Notes under the pieces: generated by a model
What the model saw: the letters and a program-made list of their open reading frames with translations, nothing else
What the model was told of the DNA's origin: nothing
The model's database searches: none
Assembly (NCBI GenBank): GCA_030147435.1
Contig: JASKZX010000081.1
Coordinates: forward strand, 1 to 10,731
From: Savagea sp.
GTDB taxonomy: Bacteria; Bacillota; Bacilli; Bacillales_A; Planococcaceae
Direction of reading: 5' to 3'
DNA: 10,731 nucleotides
Program-made: the position numbers and the translations under genes
In this document: in pieces, positions 1-6,408 of the stretch
Position numbering within the stretch: position 1 is the stretch's first letter
Layout: each line of letters begins with the position of its first letter

Positions 1-929
1 TTTTCCATCGGACGATATACCGGGTGACGGTCGAGTAATCGAACGAATACGTAATCGTCTGAATGAGACATTTCTTCTAACTCTTCAGTCGTCGCTTCGA
101 CAACGCGTAAATCTCGCTTCGGTCGGAGTGGGCAATGCTCTACTTCAACATTTCCTGCAGCATCCATCTCAACAAATGTATATCCTTTTTGATGCGTCGC
201 TTCAGATTGGGAATACTTCATTAATGACCCACTATATCGAATCGTTTCCTTACTCACTCGATGCGCACGGTGTAAATGTCCGAGCGCTGTATAGTCATAA
301 GGAGCAAAATGTTTCGCTTGAACGAATTCTGTACCGCCGATCGATAATGGACGTTCTGAGTCACTCGTCACCGTTTCATCAGGCTCTCCATACGGCGTGA
401 CAAAGGCGTGAGCGACTGCAATATGACGCTCATCTTCTTCAAAAGGCATCGTTTGAATGAACGCTTCGTACGCTTCATCAAAGGTACGAATATCCTCTCT
501 TTGTAAAATGTAGCGAGCAATACTCGGGTCGATATACGGAATCAGGTCAATCCAGACAGGTCCATCTTCATCTTCTACTTTGAAACGTTCAATACCTGTC
601 GTCATTTCTCCAACGATCGTATAACCTGACTTTTGCATCATTTTACTTCCAAACTGTAACCGCTCAGGCCCATCATGGTTCCCACTAATCGCATAAACTG
701 GTACACCTAGTCGCTCTACTAATTCATACAATGTATCTTCGTACAACTTCACCGCTTCTACTGGTGGAATCGAACGATCAAAAATATCACCAGCTAACAA
801 AATAAAGTCGGGTTGCTTCTCTTCTACTTCTTGCACGAATTGACGTAACACATACGCTTGGTCTTCTGTCATATGACGGCCATGGACGAGCTTACCTAAA
901 TGCCAATCGGCAGTATGTATAAATTTCAT
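1..929 (-). CDS. sbcD: Exonuclease SbcCD, subunit SbcD (partial, C-terminus outside the window)
   Basis: SbcD is the Mre11-type metallophosphoesterase subunit of the SbcCD complex, which opens DNA hairpins and processes double-strand ends in the cytoplasm with the SbcC ATPase. Translation of the minus strand gives about 309 residues before the window ends. The calcineurin-like phosphoesterase motifs appear in order: TADWHLGK (D8, H10), AGDIFD (D48), SGNHDGP (N84, H85), then AVAHAFV and ALGHLHR, which supply the later metal-binding histidines. All expected metal ligands are present. Full-length relatives are about 375-400 residues, so some 70-90 residues are missing. The ATG at 927-929 is preceded by a purine-rich AAAAGGGGG site and the protein begins MKFIHTADWH as family members do, which fixes the start. 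sbcC normally follows sbcD and would lie beyond position 1. A weak promoter (TACGAT -10) may sit near 940-950, just after the mnt terminator. There is no sign of damage. Confidence 0.95.
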   Translation of the reverse strand, partial: MKFIHTADWHLGKLVHGRHMTEDQAYVLRQFVQEVEEKQPDFILLAGDIFDRSIPPVEAVKLYEDTLYELVERLGVPVYAISGNHDGPERLQFGSKMMQKSGYTIVGEMTTGIERFKVEDEDGPVWIDLIPYIDPSIARYILQREDIRTFDEAYEAFIQTMPFEEDERHIAVAHAFVTPYGEPDETVTSDSERPLSIGGTEFVQAKHFAPYDYTALGHLHRAHRVSKETIRYSGSLMKYSQSEATHQKGYTFVEMDAAGNVEVEHCPLRPKRDLRVVEATTEELEEMSHSDDYVFVRLLDRHPVYRPME

Positions 930-977
930 AAAAATCCCCCTTTTCTTCTATCGTACAACAACTTTATGAAAAATCGA

Positions 978-1014
978 CAAAAAAACGCGCAGTAGACAAA
1001 CTACTACGCGTTTT
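978..1014 (-). terminator. Rho-independent terminator of the mnt operon
   Basis: Read on the minus strand, the sequence after the stop codon of the substrate-binding protein gene forms AAAACGCG-T-AGTAG, a short loop, then CTACT-G-CGCGTTTT, followed by further T residues. The stem is about 17 bp with one internal mismatch. It starts only a few bases after the stop codon. The plus-strand reading also ends in four T residues, but no gene reads in that direction here. Confidence 0.85.
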
Positions 1015-1018
1015 ACAA

Positions 1019-1984
1019 TTATTGTTTAGATGTTAAACCTGCATGAATGTTTTCAATGTTAGAAATTAAGAAACCTGTATACGTTTCTCCTTCTTCTCCT
1101 GCTTTTCCTAACTCATCAGAATAAAGCTCTGAGAAGATTTCAACACCTGTTTCTTTCGATACTGTCTCCATCGGACGTTTGTCAACGTTTGATTCTACGA
1201 AAAGAACTGGAACATCTTTCTCTTTTACAAATTCAACGAGTGATTTAATTTGTTCAGGTGTTCCGTTTTCTTCTGTATCAATCGCCCAAATATAACCGTG
1301 TTCTAAACCGTAACGCTCTGTCATGTATTGGAATGCGTGTTCACTTACTACGAGAATACGATCTTCTTCTGGAATTTCAGCGATTTTATCTTGATACATT
1401 TGATCGATATCGCGTAACTTCTCAAGTAATGCTTCTCCATTTTCTTTATACGCTTCTTCATTGTCTGGGTCGATTTCAACTAAAGCATCGATTACATTTT
1501 CAGTCATTTTAATACCAACGACTGGATCTAAGAAAGCGTGTGGGTTAATTTCTTCTTCATTGCTACCTTCATCTGCTAAATACATCGGCTCTACGCCTTC
1601 CATTACTTCAAATACTTTGTCTTCATCTTTTCCAATCGTATCTACAAGTTTTGCGAACCATCCATCTTCTCCACCTTCAAGGTTTAACCCGTTGTAGAAA
1701 AGTGCTTCAGCATCTGTTGCTTTTTTAATATCTTCTGGAAGTGGCTCGTATTCGTGTGGGTCTGTGCCGATCGGTACCATACTATGCACTTCGAGTAAAT
1801 CGCCACCCACTTCTGTTAAAATGTCATGAATAATTGAAAATGATGCAACTACTTCAATCGGTTCGTCGCTATCTTTTGACGTTTCTTTTCCTTCATCTTT
1901 TGCAGCGTCATCATTACCACATGCTGCTAATAATAAAACGGCTACTACTGAAAGTACGCCGAGTTGTAAAAATTTGCGTAACAT
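1019..1984 (-). CDS. mntC: Metal (manganese-type) ABC transporter substrate-binding lipoprotein
   Basis: This is a cluster A-1 (ZnuA/PsaA/MntC family) solute-binding protein, 321 residues, that captures a divalent metal outside the membrane and passes it to the permease encoded just upstream. A signal peptide at 1-21 ends in the lipobox LAAC, with C22 the lipidation site, followed by an acidic, low-complexity tether to about residue 42. By alignment from memory with pneumococcal PsaA, the four metal ligands are H77 (TDPHEYEP), H149 (NPHAFLDP), E215 (VVSEHAF) and D291 (YSDE). His-His-Glu-Asp is the manganese-type set; zinc-type relatives have a third His and usually a His-rich loop, which is absent here (residues 137-147 are acidic instead). 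H216 directly follows E215, where PsaA has Gly, so zinc cannot be excluded. It is the last gene of the operon, 29 bp after the permease gene, and a terminator follows. The symbol follows staphylococcal naming; in B. subtilis the equivalent protein is called MntA. Confidence 0.92.
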   Translation of the reverse strand: MLRKFLQLGVLSVVAVLLLAACGNDDAAKDEGKETSKDSDEPIEVVASFSIIHDILTEVGGDLLEVHSMVPIGTDPHEYEPLPEDIKKATDAEALFYNGLNLEGGEDGWFAKLVDTIGKDEDKVFEVMEGVEPMYLADEGSNEEEINPHAFLDPVVGIKMTENVIDALVEIDPDNEEAYKENGEALLEKLRDIDQMYQDKIAEIPEEDRILVVSEHAFQYMTERYGLEHGYIWAIDTEENGTPEQIKSLVEFVKEKDVPVLFVESNVDKRPMETVSKETGVEIFSELYSDELGKAGEEGETYTGFLISNIENIHAGLTSKQ

Positions 1985-2013
1985 TTGTCAATCTCCTTCT
2001 ATACTCTTTTTTG

Positions 2014-2868
2014 TCAAACAACTGTTTTATTTTTACGCACTCTCCACGCGCGCCATACGATTCCGTGCTTCGGTGAAAATAAAAGCGCGGTTAAAAAGAA
2101 TGCTGTTGTGACCAATACAATTGCGGCACCTGATGGCCAGTTATAAATGAAACTAATATACAATCCGATCATCGCAGACAATGCTCCGAGGACCGATGAA
2201 ATTGCAATCATAACTGACAAACGGTTCGTTAATAAATAAGCAGTCGCTGCGGGTGTAATAAGCATCGCTACGACTAAAATAATTCCGACAGTCTGTAAAG
2301 AAGCAACCGTTACTAATGTTAATAAAATCATGAGTACATAATGGATTGCTTTATTTGATAGACCGTAAGAAGCTGCTAATGTCGGATCGAATGTACTTAC
2401 TAAAAACTCTTTATAAAATAAAAAGATAACGAGTAATACAACGACACCTATTCCGAGAGTCATCCACATATCCGAGTCACGAACAGCTAGTACGTTCCCG
2501 AATAAAATACTCGTTAAATCGGTACTCGTATTCGCTTTCCCGATTAAGATAATCCCTAGTGCGAAAAAGGCCGAGAAAACGATTCCGATAGATGTGTCAT
2601 TTTTAATTCGACTATTTTGTGTAATAAATCCGATACCAAAAGCAGTGAGTAAACCGAATGTTACTGCTCCGTAAAAGTAACTGATCCCCATCATGTAAGA
2701 AATCGCTACACCGGGTAAAATCGCGTGACTGATCGCATCTCCCATTAACGACATTCCGCGTAAAATGATGAATGATCCAAGTACTCCTGCAATAATCCCT
2801 ACCATGACAGAAGTAAATAATGCTTTTTGTAAAAACTCATACGTCTGAATATCTTGTATAAAATTCAT
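2014..2868 (-). CDS. mntB: Metal (manganese-type) ABC transporter permease
   Basis: This 284-residue protein is an ABC-3 family integral membrane permease (ZnuB/MntB/PsaC type) that forms the metal channel through the cytoplasmic membrane, probably as a homodimer. It shows about eight or nine hydrophobic segments. Family-typical stretches include SVMVGIIAGVLGSFIILRG near the N-terminus, SLMGDAISHAILPGVA (residues about 40-55), DLTSILFGNVLA in the middle, and VGIILVVAMLITPAATAYL in the C-terminal half, which match the pattern of manganese and zinc permeases. Its ATG overlaps the ATPase stop codon in an ATGA arrangement (4 bp shared), indicating translational coupling, and the binding-protein gene follows after 29 bp. 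Only one permease gene is present, unlike the two (mntC, mntD) in the B. subtilis operon, so this is the three-gene staphylococcal type. Length and ends are normal. Symbol by staphylococcal naming. Confidence 0.92.
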   Translation of the reverse strand: MNFIQDIQTYEFLQKALFTSVMVGIIAGVLGSFIILRGMSLMGDAISHAILPGVAISYMMGISYFYGAVTFGLLTAFGIGFITQNSRIKNDTSIGIVFSAFFALGIILIGKANTSTDLTSILFGNVLAVRDSDMWMTLGIGVVVLLVIFLFYKEFLVSTFDPTLAASYGLSNKAIHYVLMILLTLVTVASLQTVGIILVVAMLITPAATAYLLTNRLSVMIAISSVLGALSAMIGLYISFIYNWPSGAAIVLVTTAFFLTALLFSPKHGIVWRAWRVRKNKTVV

Positions 2869-3614
2869 CCTTCTGTCACCTCTTGTACATCCTCTAAAAA
2901 TGCAAACTCTACTTGGAATGCTTCTTTCAATATGTCTGAAGTCATTACTTCTTCAACAGGACCTGATGCAAGTACTCCACGCTTTACAACGATTAAATCA
3001 TTAAAATAATCTCGGAGTTGCGTTAAATTATGGTGTACGACGAGAATCGTTTTCCCTTGATCTCGTAACTGTTTTAAAATATCGATAATTAACGCTTCAC
3101 TCGTCACATCAATTCCTACAAATGGCTCGTCTAAAAAGAAATAATCTGCTTTTTGTGCAAGCGCACGTGCTAAGAACACCCGTTGCTGCTGCCCACCTGA
3201 TAACTCACCAATTTGGCGGTCTGCGTATTCTTCCATCCCGACTGTTTCTAAACATTCATAAGCCCAGTCACGATGTTTCTTTTTAGGACGTCGAAACAAT
3301 CCGAGTTCTGGATAAGTCCCTAATAAAACGGTATCTAAAACGGTAATTGGAAAATCCCAATCAATCGTTGCACGTTGCGGCACGTAAGCGATACGTTTTC
3401 GCTGTTCATCTACTGTTTTCCCTTCAACAGTGACTACTCCGCGGTCACGCTCAATAAGTCCTAACATCGACTTCATCAATGTCGACTTCCCTGAACCATT
3501 CGCTCCAATAATTCCGATTAAACGGCCTTTTTGCAACTCTAAATGAACATCTGTTAAAATACGATTCCCATCGTAAGAGACGTATAAATCTTCTACACGT
3601 ATGGTACTTCCCAT
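2865..3614 (-). CDS. mntA: Metal (manganese-type) ABC transporter ATP-binding protein
   Basis: This 249-residue nucleotide-binding subunit powers metal import on the inner face of the membrane. All ABC motifs are intact: Walker A GANGSGKST (37-45), a Q-loop in YVPQRATIDWDFPITV, signature LSGGQQQR, Walker B YFFLDEPF, and the H-loop in VVHHNL. The segment PQR...DWDFP after the Q-loop is characteristic of manganese/zinc/iron-chelate transporter ATPases of this cluster and supports the metal assignment. It is the first gene of the operon and overlaps the permease gene by 4 bp. The ATG at 3612-3614 follows a ribosome binding site (AGAAGGTGAG). A promoter and MntR-like boxes lie in the 5' leader, so the operon is probably repressed by MntR under manganese excess; that is an inference from sequence. 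Symbol by staphylococcal naming; the B. subtilis equivalent is MntB. Confidence 0.93.
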   Translation of the reverse strand: MGSTIRVEDLYVSYDGNRILTDVHLELQKGRLIGIIGANGSGKSTLMKSMLGLIERDRGVVTVEGKTVDEQRKRIAYVPQRATIDWDFPITVLDTVLLGTYPELGLFRRPKKKHRDWAYECLETVGMEEYADRQIGELSGGQQQRVFLARALAQKADYFFLDEPFVGIDVTSEALIIDILKQLRDQGKTILVVHHNLTQLRDYFNDLIVVKRGVLASGPVEEVMTSDILKEAFQVEFAFLEDVQEVTEG

Positions 3615-3656
3615 ACACTCACCTTCTCTAATTTTAAATTGATCTTGTTGCTATAA

Positions 3657-3736
3657 AGTTTCCCTCAACCAACTTCAGTTGAAAAAATATATGTCCGTAC
3701 TCTTTCCTTAAGGAAAATAAGTTTCCCTTAGGCAAC
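3657..3736 (-). promoter_or_regulatory. Three MntR-box-like operators in the leader of the mnt operon
   Basis: Three related elements are visible. At 3720-3736 the plus strand reads AGTTTCCCTTAGGCAAC, at 3703-3716 there is a perfect palindrome TTTCCTTAAGGAAA, and at 3657-3673 the plus strand reads AGTTTCCCTCAACCAAC. The first and third share AGTTTCCCT and end in C-AAC. B. subtilis MntR sites, as I recall them, read TTTGCATGAGGGAAACT, whose reverse complement starts AGTTTCCCTCATGCAAA, a close match. MntR is a DtxR-family repressor that binds DNA when loaded with Mn(II). Given that the operon downstream is a manganese-type importer, MntR control is the simplest reading. All three sites lie downstream of the proposed -10, between the start point and the first gene. 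Confidence 0.75.
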
Positions 3737-3744
3737 ATATATAA

Positions 3745-3773
3745 ATGATAATCGATTCCAATTAAATTGTAAA
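3745..3773 (-). promoter_or_regulatory. Sigma-A-type promoter of the mnt operon
   Basis: On the minus strand, TTTACA (3768-3773, 5 of 6 to TTGACA) and TATCAT (3745-3750, 5 of 6 to TATAAT) are separated by exactly 17 bp. Transcription would start near 3738, giving a leader of about 125 nt. The nearest MntR-like box (3720-3736) would cover the first transcribed bases. Confidence 0.7.
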
Positions 3774-3845
3774 GGACTTTTTTTAGCTTTCAATATTTTG
3801 TCACTATCCCTTTTCTCTTTCTTTTGTTTAGAACTTGGTAAATTG

Positions 3846-3854
3846 TGCTAAACT
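3846..3854 (+). promoter_or_regulatory. Extended -10 promoter of the DUF1269-type gene
   Basis: TG-C-TAAACT is an extended -10 element 28 bp before the ATG of the gene at 3883. A convincing -35 is missing (TTGTTT lies at a 19 bp spacing), as is often accepted with a TGn extension. It is divergent from the mnt promoter, with about 70 bp between the two -35 regions. Confidence 0.5.
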
Positions 3855-3882
3855 AAGAAGAGATGAAAGGAAGTGAATATTA

Positions 3883-4428
3883 ATGGCAAAATCAGTAGAA
3901 AATGTATTCATCATCACTTTTGATAACAACAGTTTAGCTTACCAAGCCTTTTCACGTTTTAAAAACTTACACGCTGAAAAATTAATTGTTGGAGAACAAA
4001 TGGCGGTCGTCCATAACGACACCGATGCTGGACTCCAACTGAAAGATTTTCTCGATTTTACTGGAGCTGATAAAACAGCTAAAGGAAGTATTATCGGTTT
4101 ACTCGTCGGTATTATCGGCGGACCTCTCGGCATGTTACTCGGTTGGATTGGTGGCTCTGTCATCGGCGCAACAGGGGATGCTCGTGAAGTTCGAACAGCA
4201 GTCGACGTATTTGAGGAAACACTTTCTTTAATTACCCCTGAGACGACTGGACTCGTTTTAATTGCTCGCGAACAAGATAAGCCACTGATCGACAAAGTCA
4301 TTTACGATGAAATTGGCGGACAAGTCGCGCGTCTTGATGGTGAGTACGTACGTAACCAAATTAAAGAAGCACGTGCTGCAGAACGTGAATTGCAACAAGA
4401 GGCACGAAAGCGTTGGTATAACAAATAA
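3883..4428 (+). CDS. DUF1269-type membrane protein with a glycine-rich hairpin
   Basis: The 181-residue product has the layout of the DUF1269 family of predicted membrane proteins. A soluble alpha/beta-like N-terminal part (about 1-60) begins with ENVFIITFDNNSLAYQAFSRF. A glycine-rich hydrophobic stretch at 68-97 has GxxxG-like repeats (GLLVGIIGG, GWIGGSVIG) and could insert as a hairpin. A second soluble part (about 98-150) contains TTGLVLIARE, and a charged helix rich in Arg, Glu and Gln runs to the end. No catalytic residues are evident and the family's function is unknown to me. The ATG follows the ribosome binding site GAAAGGAAGTG at suitable spacing. The gene stands alone: an extended -10 promoter before it, a strong terminator directly after it, and a divergent metal importer upstream. 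Shared control with the importer through the intergenic region is possible but not shown. Confidence 0.85.
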   Translation: MAKSVENVFIITFDNNSLAYQAFSRFKNLHAEKLIVGEQMAVVHNDTDAGLQLKDFLDFTGADKTAKGSIIGLLVGIIGGPLGMLLGWIGGSVIGATGDAREVRTAVDVFEETLSLITPETTGLVLIAREQDKPLIDKVIYDEIGGQVARLDGEYVRNQIKEARAAERELQQEARKRWYNK

Positions 4429-4466
4429 AAAAGATGGCATTTTCTTTTAGAAAGTGCCATCTTTTT
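4428..4466 (+). terminator. Rho-independent terminator after the DUF1269-type gene
   Basis: AAAAAGATGGCA (4428-4439) pairs perfectly with TGCCATCTTTTT (4455-4466), and the stem extends inward to a very small loop. It starts at the last base of the stop codon. Because of the A-rich left arm it may also work on the other strand. Confidence 0.9.
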
Positions 4467-4541
4467 AAAACAAAAGGAAGTTTATTCAATTCACTAGAAA
4501 TTTCCTTTCTTCCTCCGTATGATAGAAAGGAGGTGACTATT

Positions 4542-4997
4542 TTGACAGATAAAGAAATTTACGAAATTGGTGAAGCGATTTATACGGTAAATCGTCATGT
4601 GAAAACAGCGACCAACCGAAAGCCTCTCTACACTTTAAAAAAAGATGCTATCGATCAATTGCTGAAAGATGGGTTTGCTAAAAAAATCGGACTCCAATAC
4701 GTGCCACGCCCGAAAAACAGCCAACAATTTTCTACGCTACTCATTGCTGTTGGACCATTTTTATTTCATACAAAACCGACAAAGCAAGACTTTAAACAAC
4801 TTCCTCACTTAGGCGACCTTGACCGTACGCATCGTAACCCGAAAGTTCGATTAAACTTAACGACAGCGAAAAAACGATTGTATCGATACCTCGGTCGTCC
4901 CATTCAAACATCTCAGAAACGGAAGCACCAACATTCGACCCGAAGAAAAAGACAAAGAAGAAGACAAATATTCCCATCTAGTTATTTAGATGGATAA
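4542..4997 (+). CDS. ykyB: YkyB-family protein of unknown function
   Basis: With a TTG start at 4542 the product is 151 residues, beginning MTDKEIYEIGEAIYTVNRH. The start is chosen because a near-perfect ribosome binding site AGAAAGGAGGTGA (4524-4536) lies just before it. An in-frame ATG at 4434 would begin inside the terminator of the previous gene and add residues with no family resemblance. The core resembles B. subtilis YkyB as I remember it: YTVNRHVKTATN (14-25), a conserved YTLKKDAIDQLL, KKIGLQY, a short hydrophobic strand TLLIAVGPFLFH, then LPHLGDLDRTHRNPK. Its function is not known. The last 26 residues are unusual: positions 126-141 contain ten Arg/Lys and two His, suggesting contact with nucleic acid or ribosome, an inference only. 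I see no signal peptide or membrane segment. It lies between two terminators, so it is probably transcribed alone. Confidence 0.85.
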   Translation: MTDKEIYEIGEAIYTVNRHVKTATNRKPLYTLKKDAIDQLLKDGFAKKIGLQYVPRPKNSQQFSTLLIAVGPFLFHTKPTKQDFKQLPHLGDLDRTHRNPKVRLNLTTAKKRLYRYLGRPIQTSQKRKHQHSTRRKRQRRRQIFPSSYLDG

Positions 4998-5028
4998 ATG
5001 AAAAGAGTTTACTCATCTATCATTTTTG
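4993..5028 (+). terminator. Probable terminator after ykyB
   Basis: A stem of about nine pairs with one A-C mismatch can form between 4993-5001 and 5013-5021, with an 11-base loop and the run ATTTTTG after it. The left arm overlaps the stop codon. It is AT-rich and weaker than the other terminators here. Confidence 0.45.
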
Positions 5029-5143
5029 TTTCTTTATGAAGTAGGAAGAGATACTAATAGTTCCTTCAATTTTCCATAAAATATGACCTCTTAACTATTT
5101 CTATTTTTTTCATGCTCTACAATTATAATTTTAAAACGTTACG

Positions 5144-5152
5144 TGGTACACT
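5144..5152 (+). promoter_or_regulatory. Extended -10 promoter of the acidic lipoprotein gene
   Basis: TG-G-TACACT lies 21 bp before the ATG at 5174. The hexamer at the usual -35 distance (TATAAT at 5124-5129) is a poor -35, so this rests mainly on the extended -10. Confidence 0.4.
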
Positions 5153-5173
5153 AGAGAAGAAGGAGAGGATTTC

Positions 5174-5902
5174 ATGAAGAAGTTTTCACTACTTACTCTC
5201 ACACTCGCTGCAATGTTAACTTTTGCAGCTTGTTCAAACGACACAGACAATGACGCTGTCGACAAAGAAGAGAGTACAAAGAGTAAAGTTGAAGAAGTTG
5301 AAACAACAGAAAAAGATGAAGTTGACGGAGAAGAGAACGTTACAAAGGATACAGATGACGCAGAAGAAGTAGAGGAAGTAGAAGTAATCGAAGATGAAGA
5401 TACGGAAACATCTACAGAAGATGCTACAGATGAAGAAACGAAAGAAAATGAAGAAGCAACAACTGAAGATACTACAGTATCACAATCTGAACAATCAGCA
5501 CCACAACAAGCAAAAGGACAAGGCTACACAGTTCAATTACTTGCTGATTATGAGTTAACAGAAGAAGAACCTAATCGCGATATCGTTTATCCGGTTGACA
5601 ATGAAGAAAACTTTATGCGTATTGAAGTTGGAGAAGCGGGAGACTATGAATACTTTGTAGAAAATACAGTCGAAGTATTAAAAGCTTCTTCGAACGGTCA
5701 ACAACCGAACGAAATGATCGATTTACCATTTGATTTAAATGGTGAAGCTTCTACAGGTTACCAAGTACAAACTCCAAGCGGAATCGTTTCAGGATTTGTT
5801 GTACAAAAAGGCAACCAACTCGTCCGTATTACAATGTTTGATGATGCGAACAACTCTCATTTCAATGCATTCGGACAAATTGCACAATCGATCAACTTTT
5901 AA
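5174..5902 (+). CDS. Putative lipoprotein with a very acidic tether and an unknown C-terminal domain
   Basis: I do not recognise this 242-residue protein by name. It has a lipoprotein signal peptide (MKKFSLLTLTLAAMLTFAAC, lipobox FAAC, C20), so it should be anchored outside the membrane. Residues 21-101 form a low-complexity spacer with 38 Asp/Glu among 81 residues, interspersed with Thr, Val and Lys. Residues about 103-114 are rich in Gln, Ser and Ala. The remaining domain (about 117-242) starts GQGYTVQLLADYELTEEEPN and looks like a compact mixed alpha/beta fold: alternating strands (GIVSGFVVQKGNQLVRITMF), a helix near YEYFVENTVEVLKAS and a final FGQIAQSINF. It has no Cys after C20 and no obvious catalytic motif. 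The ATG follows AGAAGGAGAGG at good spacing. It appears to be monocistronic, with its own promoter and a strong terminator. A role at the cell surface or in stress sensing would be a guess. Confidence 0.8.
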   Translation: MKKFSLLTLTLAAMLTFAACSNDTDNDAVDKEESTKSKVEEVETTEKDEVDGEENVTKDTDDAEEVEEVEVIEDEDTETSTEDATDEETKENEEATTEDTTVSQSEQSAPQQAKGQGYTVQLLADYELTEEEPNRDIVYPVDNEENFMRIEVGEAGDYEYFVENTVEVLKASSNGQQPNEMIDLPFDLNGEASTGYQVQTPSGIVSGFVVQKGNQLVRITMFDDANNSHFNAFGQIAQSINF

Positions 5903-5904
5903 TT

Positions 5905-5945
5905 AAAAAACGAAGTCACGCATATGCTCGTGACTTCGTTTTTTT
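5905..5945. terminator. Bidirectional terminator between the lipoprotein and marR genes
   Basis: CGAAGTCACG (5911-5920) and CGTGACTTCG (5929-5938) form a perfect 10 bp stem, flanked by six A residues on the left and seven T residues on the right, so it can stop transcripts arriving from either convergent gene. The right T run overlaps the first two bases (5944-5945) of the marR stop codon as seen on the plus strand. Confidence 0.92.
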
Positions 5946-6393
5946 AATCTGCCGAAAAATCGTGAATCGATGTCCCTAACTTTCGTAAGATTTCTATTGC
6001 TATTTCTTTTTCTTCATCTGTTAGTACGCTCATCATTTCTGTAATATGTTCACGATGAATAGGGAAAATCTTTTGAATAAGCGCTTCTCCCTCATTTGTT
6101 AACTTCGCATGAATGACTCTCCGGTCTTTTTCACATCGTACGCGCTCCAACATATCTTTTTTCTCTAGTCGGTCTACGATATAAGTCATTGAGCCACTCG
6201 TCATCAATATCTTTTTTCCGATTTTTTGAATCGGCTGTGGCCCTTTATGATAAAGCAATTCCATCACAGCAAATTCTGTAGAGTTAATCCCGTGAGATTC
6301 AATCGATTCTAACGCTTTCGCTTGAATCACTCGCGTCGCCCGCGACATAACAATGAGTAAATGTAGTGCAAGATCTTCTCTTTCTTTACACAT
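5944..6393 (-). CDS. MarR-family transcriptional regulator, MhqR-like
   Basis: The 149-residue protein is a winged-helix MarR-family regulator. An N-terminal dimerisation helix (about 8-34) leads to GINSTEFAVMELLYHKGPQPIQKIG, a helix-turn-helix at about 52-78 whose recognition helix is TSGSMTYIVDRLEKK (65-79), a wing with DRR at 90-92, then C-terminal helices. The pattern (STEFAVMELLYHKG, ILMTSGSMTYIVDRLE) closely resembles B. subtilis MhqR as I recall it, a repressor of quinone-detoxification genes, but no such enzymes are nearby, so I give no symbol. It has two cysteines (C2, C87); C87 sits just before the wing, and thiol sensing is possible but unproven. It is the second gene of an operon: its ribosome binding site GAGGAGCGG begins directly after the ktrD stop codon, with only 15 bp between the genes. 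A shared terminator follows. Confidence 0.88.
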   Translation of the reverse strand: MCKEREDLALHLLIVMSRATRVIQAKALESIESHGINSTEFAVMELLYHKGPQPIQKIGKKILMTSGSMTYIVDRLEKKDMLERVRCEKDRRVIHAKLTNEGEALIQKIFPIHREHITEMMSVLTDEEKEIAIEILRKLGTSIHDFSAD

Positions 6394-6408
6394 AATTGTC
6401 CGCTCCTC

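Noticed and set aside
128..400. 90-codon plus-strand ORF
   Set aside because: It is antisense to the intact sbcD frame, has no ribosome binding site and resembles no family; a shadow.
3746..3760. Fur/Zur-like half site TGATAAT upstream of the mnt operon
   Set aside because: Only one half matches; the other half (GATTCCA) does not. The bases are better explained as the complement of the -10 hexamer.
4518..4530. TATGAT as the -10 of a ykyB promoter
   Set aside because: Transcription would begin inside the ribosome binding site at 4524-4533. The -35 is also weak, so I did not annotate it.
4434..4541. N-terminal extension of the YkyB protein from an ATG at 4434
   Set aside because: The ATG lies within the terminator of the preceding gene, has no ribosome binding site, and the extra residues do not resemble the family; TTG at 4542 has a near-perfect site.
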